A DNA stretch of 64,000 nt from Streptomyces sp. LX-29 (GTDB taxonomy: Bacteria > Actinomycetota > Actinomycetes > Streptomycetales > Streptomycetaceae): assembly GCF_029541745.1 (NCBI RefSeq), contig NZ_CP089746.1:992001-1056000 (forward strand), given 5' to 3'. Positions within the stretch are counted from its first letter, which is position 1; each line of letters begins with the position of its first letter. The notes beneath the pieces are model-generated. The model saw only the letters and a list, made by a program, of their open reading frames with translations, did no database searches and was not told where the DNA came from. Shown here in pieces: positions 63,843 through 64,000 of the stretch. The position numbers and the translations under genes are program-made.

Positions 63843-64000
63843 CTACTCGCTCCAGCGGCCGGTGGCCAGGAAGCCGTCGAGCGCGAGGGTGTACGGGGTG
63901 ATGTCCAGGCCCTGGTCGGCGAGCCAACTGTCGGAGTAGTACTTGTCGAGGTAGCGGTCGCCCGGGTCGCACAGCAGGGTGACCACGCTGCCGGTGCGGC
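63843..64000 (-). CDS. Cysteine-synthase-family PLP enzyme (3' end only)
   Basis: The visible 52 codons end GSVVTLLCDPGDRYLDKYYSD then SWLADQGLDITPYTLALDGFLATGRWSE and TAG. VTLLCDxGxRYLxxYYSDxWL is the C-terminal signature of CysK/CysM-type and related beta-replacement enzymes. The catalytic lysine and N-terminal two thirds lie beyond the window, so substrate class is open. Confidence 0.85.
   Translation of the reverse strand, partial: RTGSVVTLLCDPGDRYLDKYYSDSWLADQGLDITPYTLALDGFLATGRWSE

Overview
The window is very high-GC actinobacterial chromosome, most likely Streptomyces. The reasons are strong third-position GC, many GTG starts, many ATGA/GTGA stop-start overlaps, small lineage-type proteins (DUF5947-, DUF6084-, DUF6643- and DUF6126-like) and a hopanoid-type glycosyltransferase. 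No rRNA, tRNA, CRISPR array, insertion sequence or prophage was recognised.

Layout. 1-6.7 kb: a cut FAD oxidoreductase, a Ser/Thr kinase with a TPR tail, an acyl-CoA dehydrogenase, a flavin/PNPOx-fold protein and a GT39-like membrane protein. 6.7-24.6 kb: a complete aerobic [NiFe]-hydrogenase locus. hypABFCDE run on the minus strand, downstream of an MFS gene. hypX, the small and large subunits and seven accessory genes run on the plus strand; those seven are linked by overlapping stop and start codons. The small subunit has no Tat signal and carries C-x-x-D where C-x-x-C is usual, as in actinobacterial-type (group 1h, formerly group 5) H2-scavenging enzymes. HypX would supply CO for the active site in air, HypA/B nickel, HypC/D/E/F the Fe(CN)2CO unit, and the protease would trim the large subunit. 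24.6-26.9 kb: dhaKLM, a PTS-type dihydroxyacetone kinase, with a perfect 8-bp tandem repeat just before dhaL.

27-34 kb: an Rrf2 regulator, a FAD-domain/TPR fusion, an alpha/beta-hydrolase remnant, a small membrane protein coupled to an HTH/coiled-coil/receiver protein, and an orphan sugar-binding lipoprotein. 34-38 kb: a SigB/F-type sigma factor, a minimal graspetide (ATP-grasp RiPP) gene pair and a secreted HAD phosphatase behind a PHO-box-like site. 38-43 kb: an MHS transporter, a PucR/GAF regulator and a 3-hydroxybutyrate-dehydrogenase-like SDR, probably a catabolic unit. 43-51 kb: NUDIX, O-antigen-ligase-like, PH-like membrane protein, Asp/Glu racemase, HpnB-like glycosyltransferase, TerD-type and DUF6643-like genes. 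51-64 kb: a cNMP-domain protein divergent from phosphoketolase, a MEDS-STAS/HATPase pair, a beta-helix/AAA+ protein, a membrane protein with a lipase-type C-terminus, a DeoR regulator, an SRPBCC protein and the end of a cysteine-synthase-like gene.

A recurrent oddity is tandem-repeat expansion, both between genes (8, 17, 23 and 31 bp units) and inside genes. The most striking case is HypC, which carries five 102-bp (34-residue) repeats behind a normal chaperone domain. The best leads for something not yet described are this repeat-bearing HypC with the tailed HypA, the hydrogenase accessory chain, and the two-gene graspetide locus with three TCATATGA palindromes upstream.
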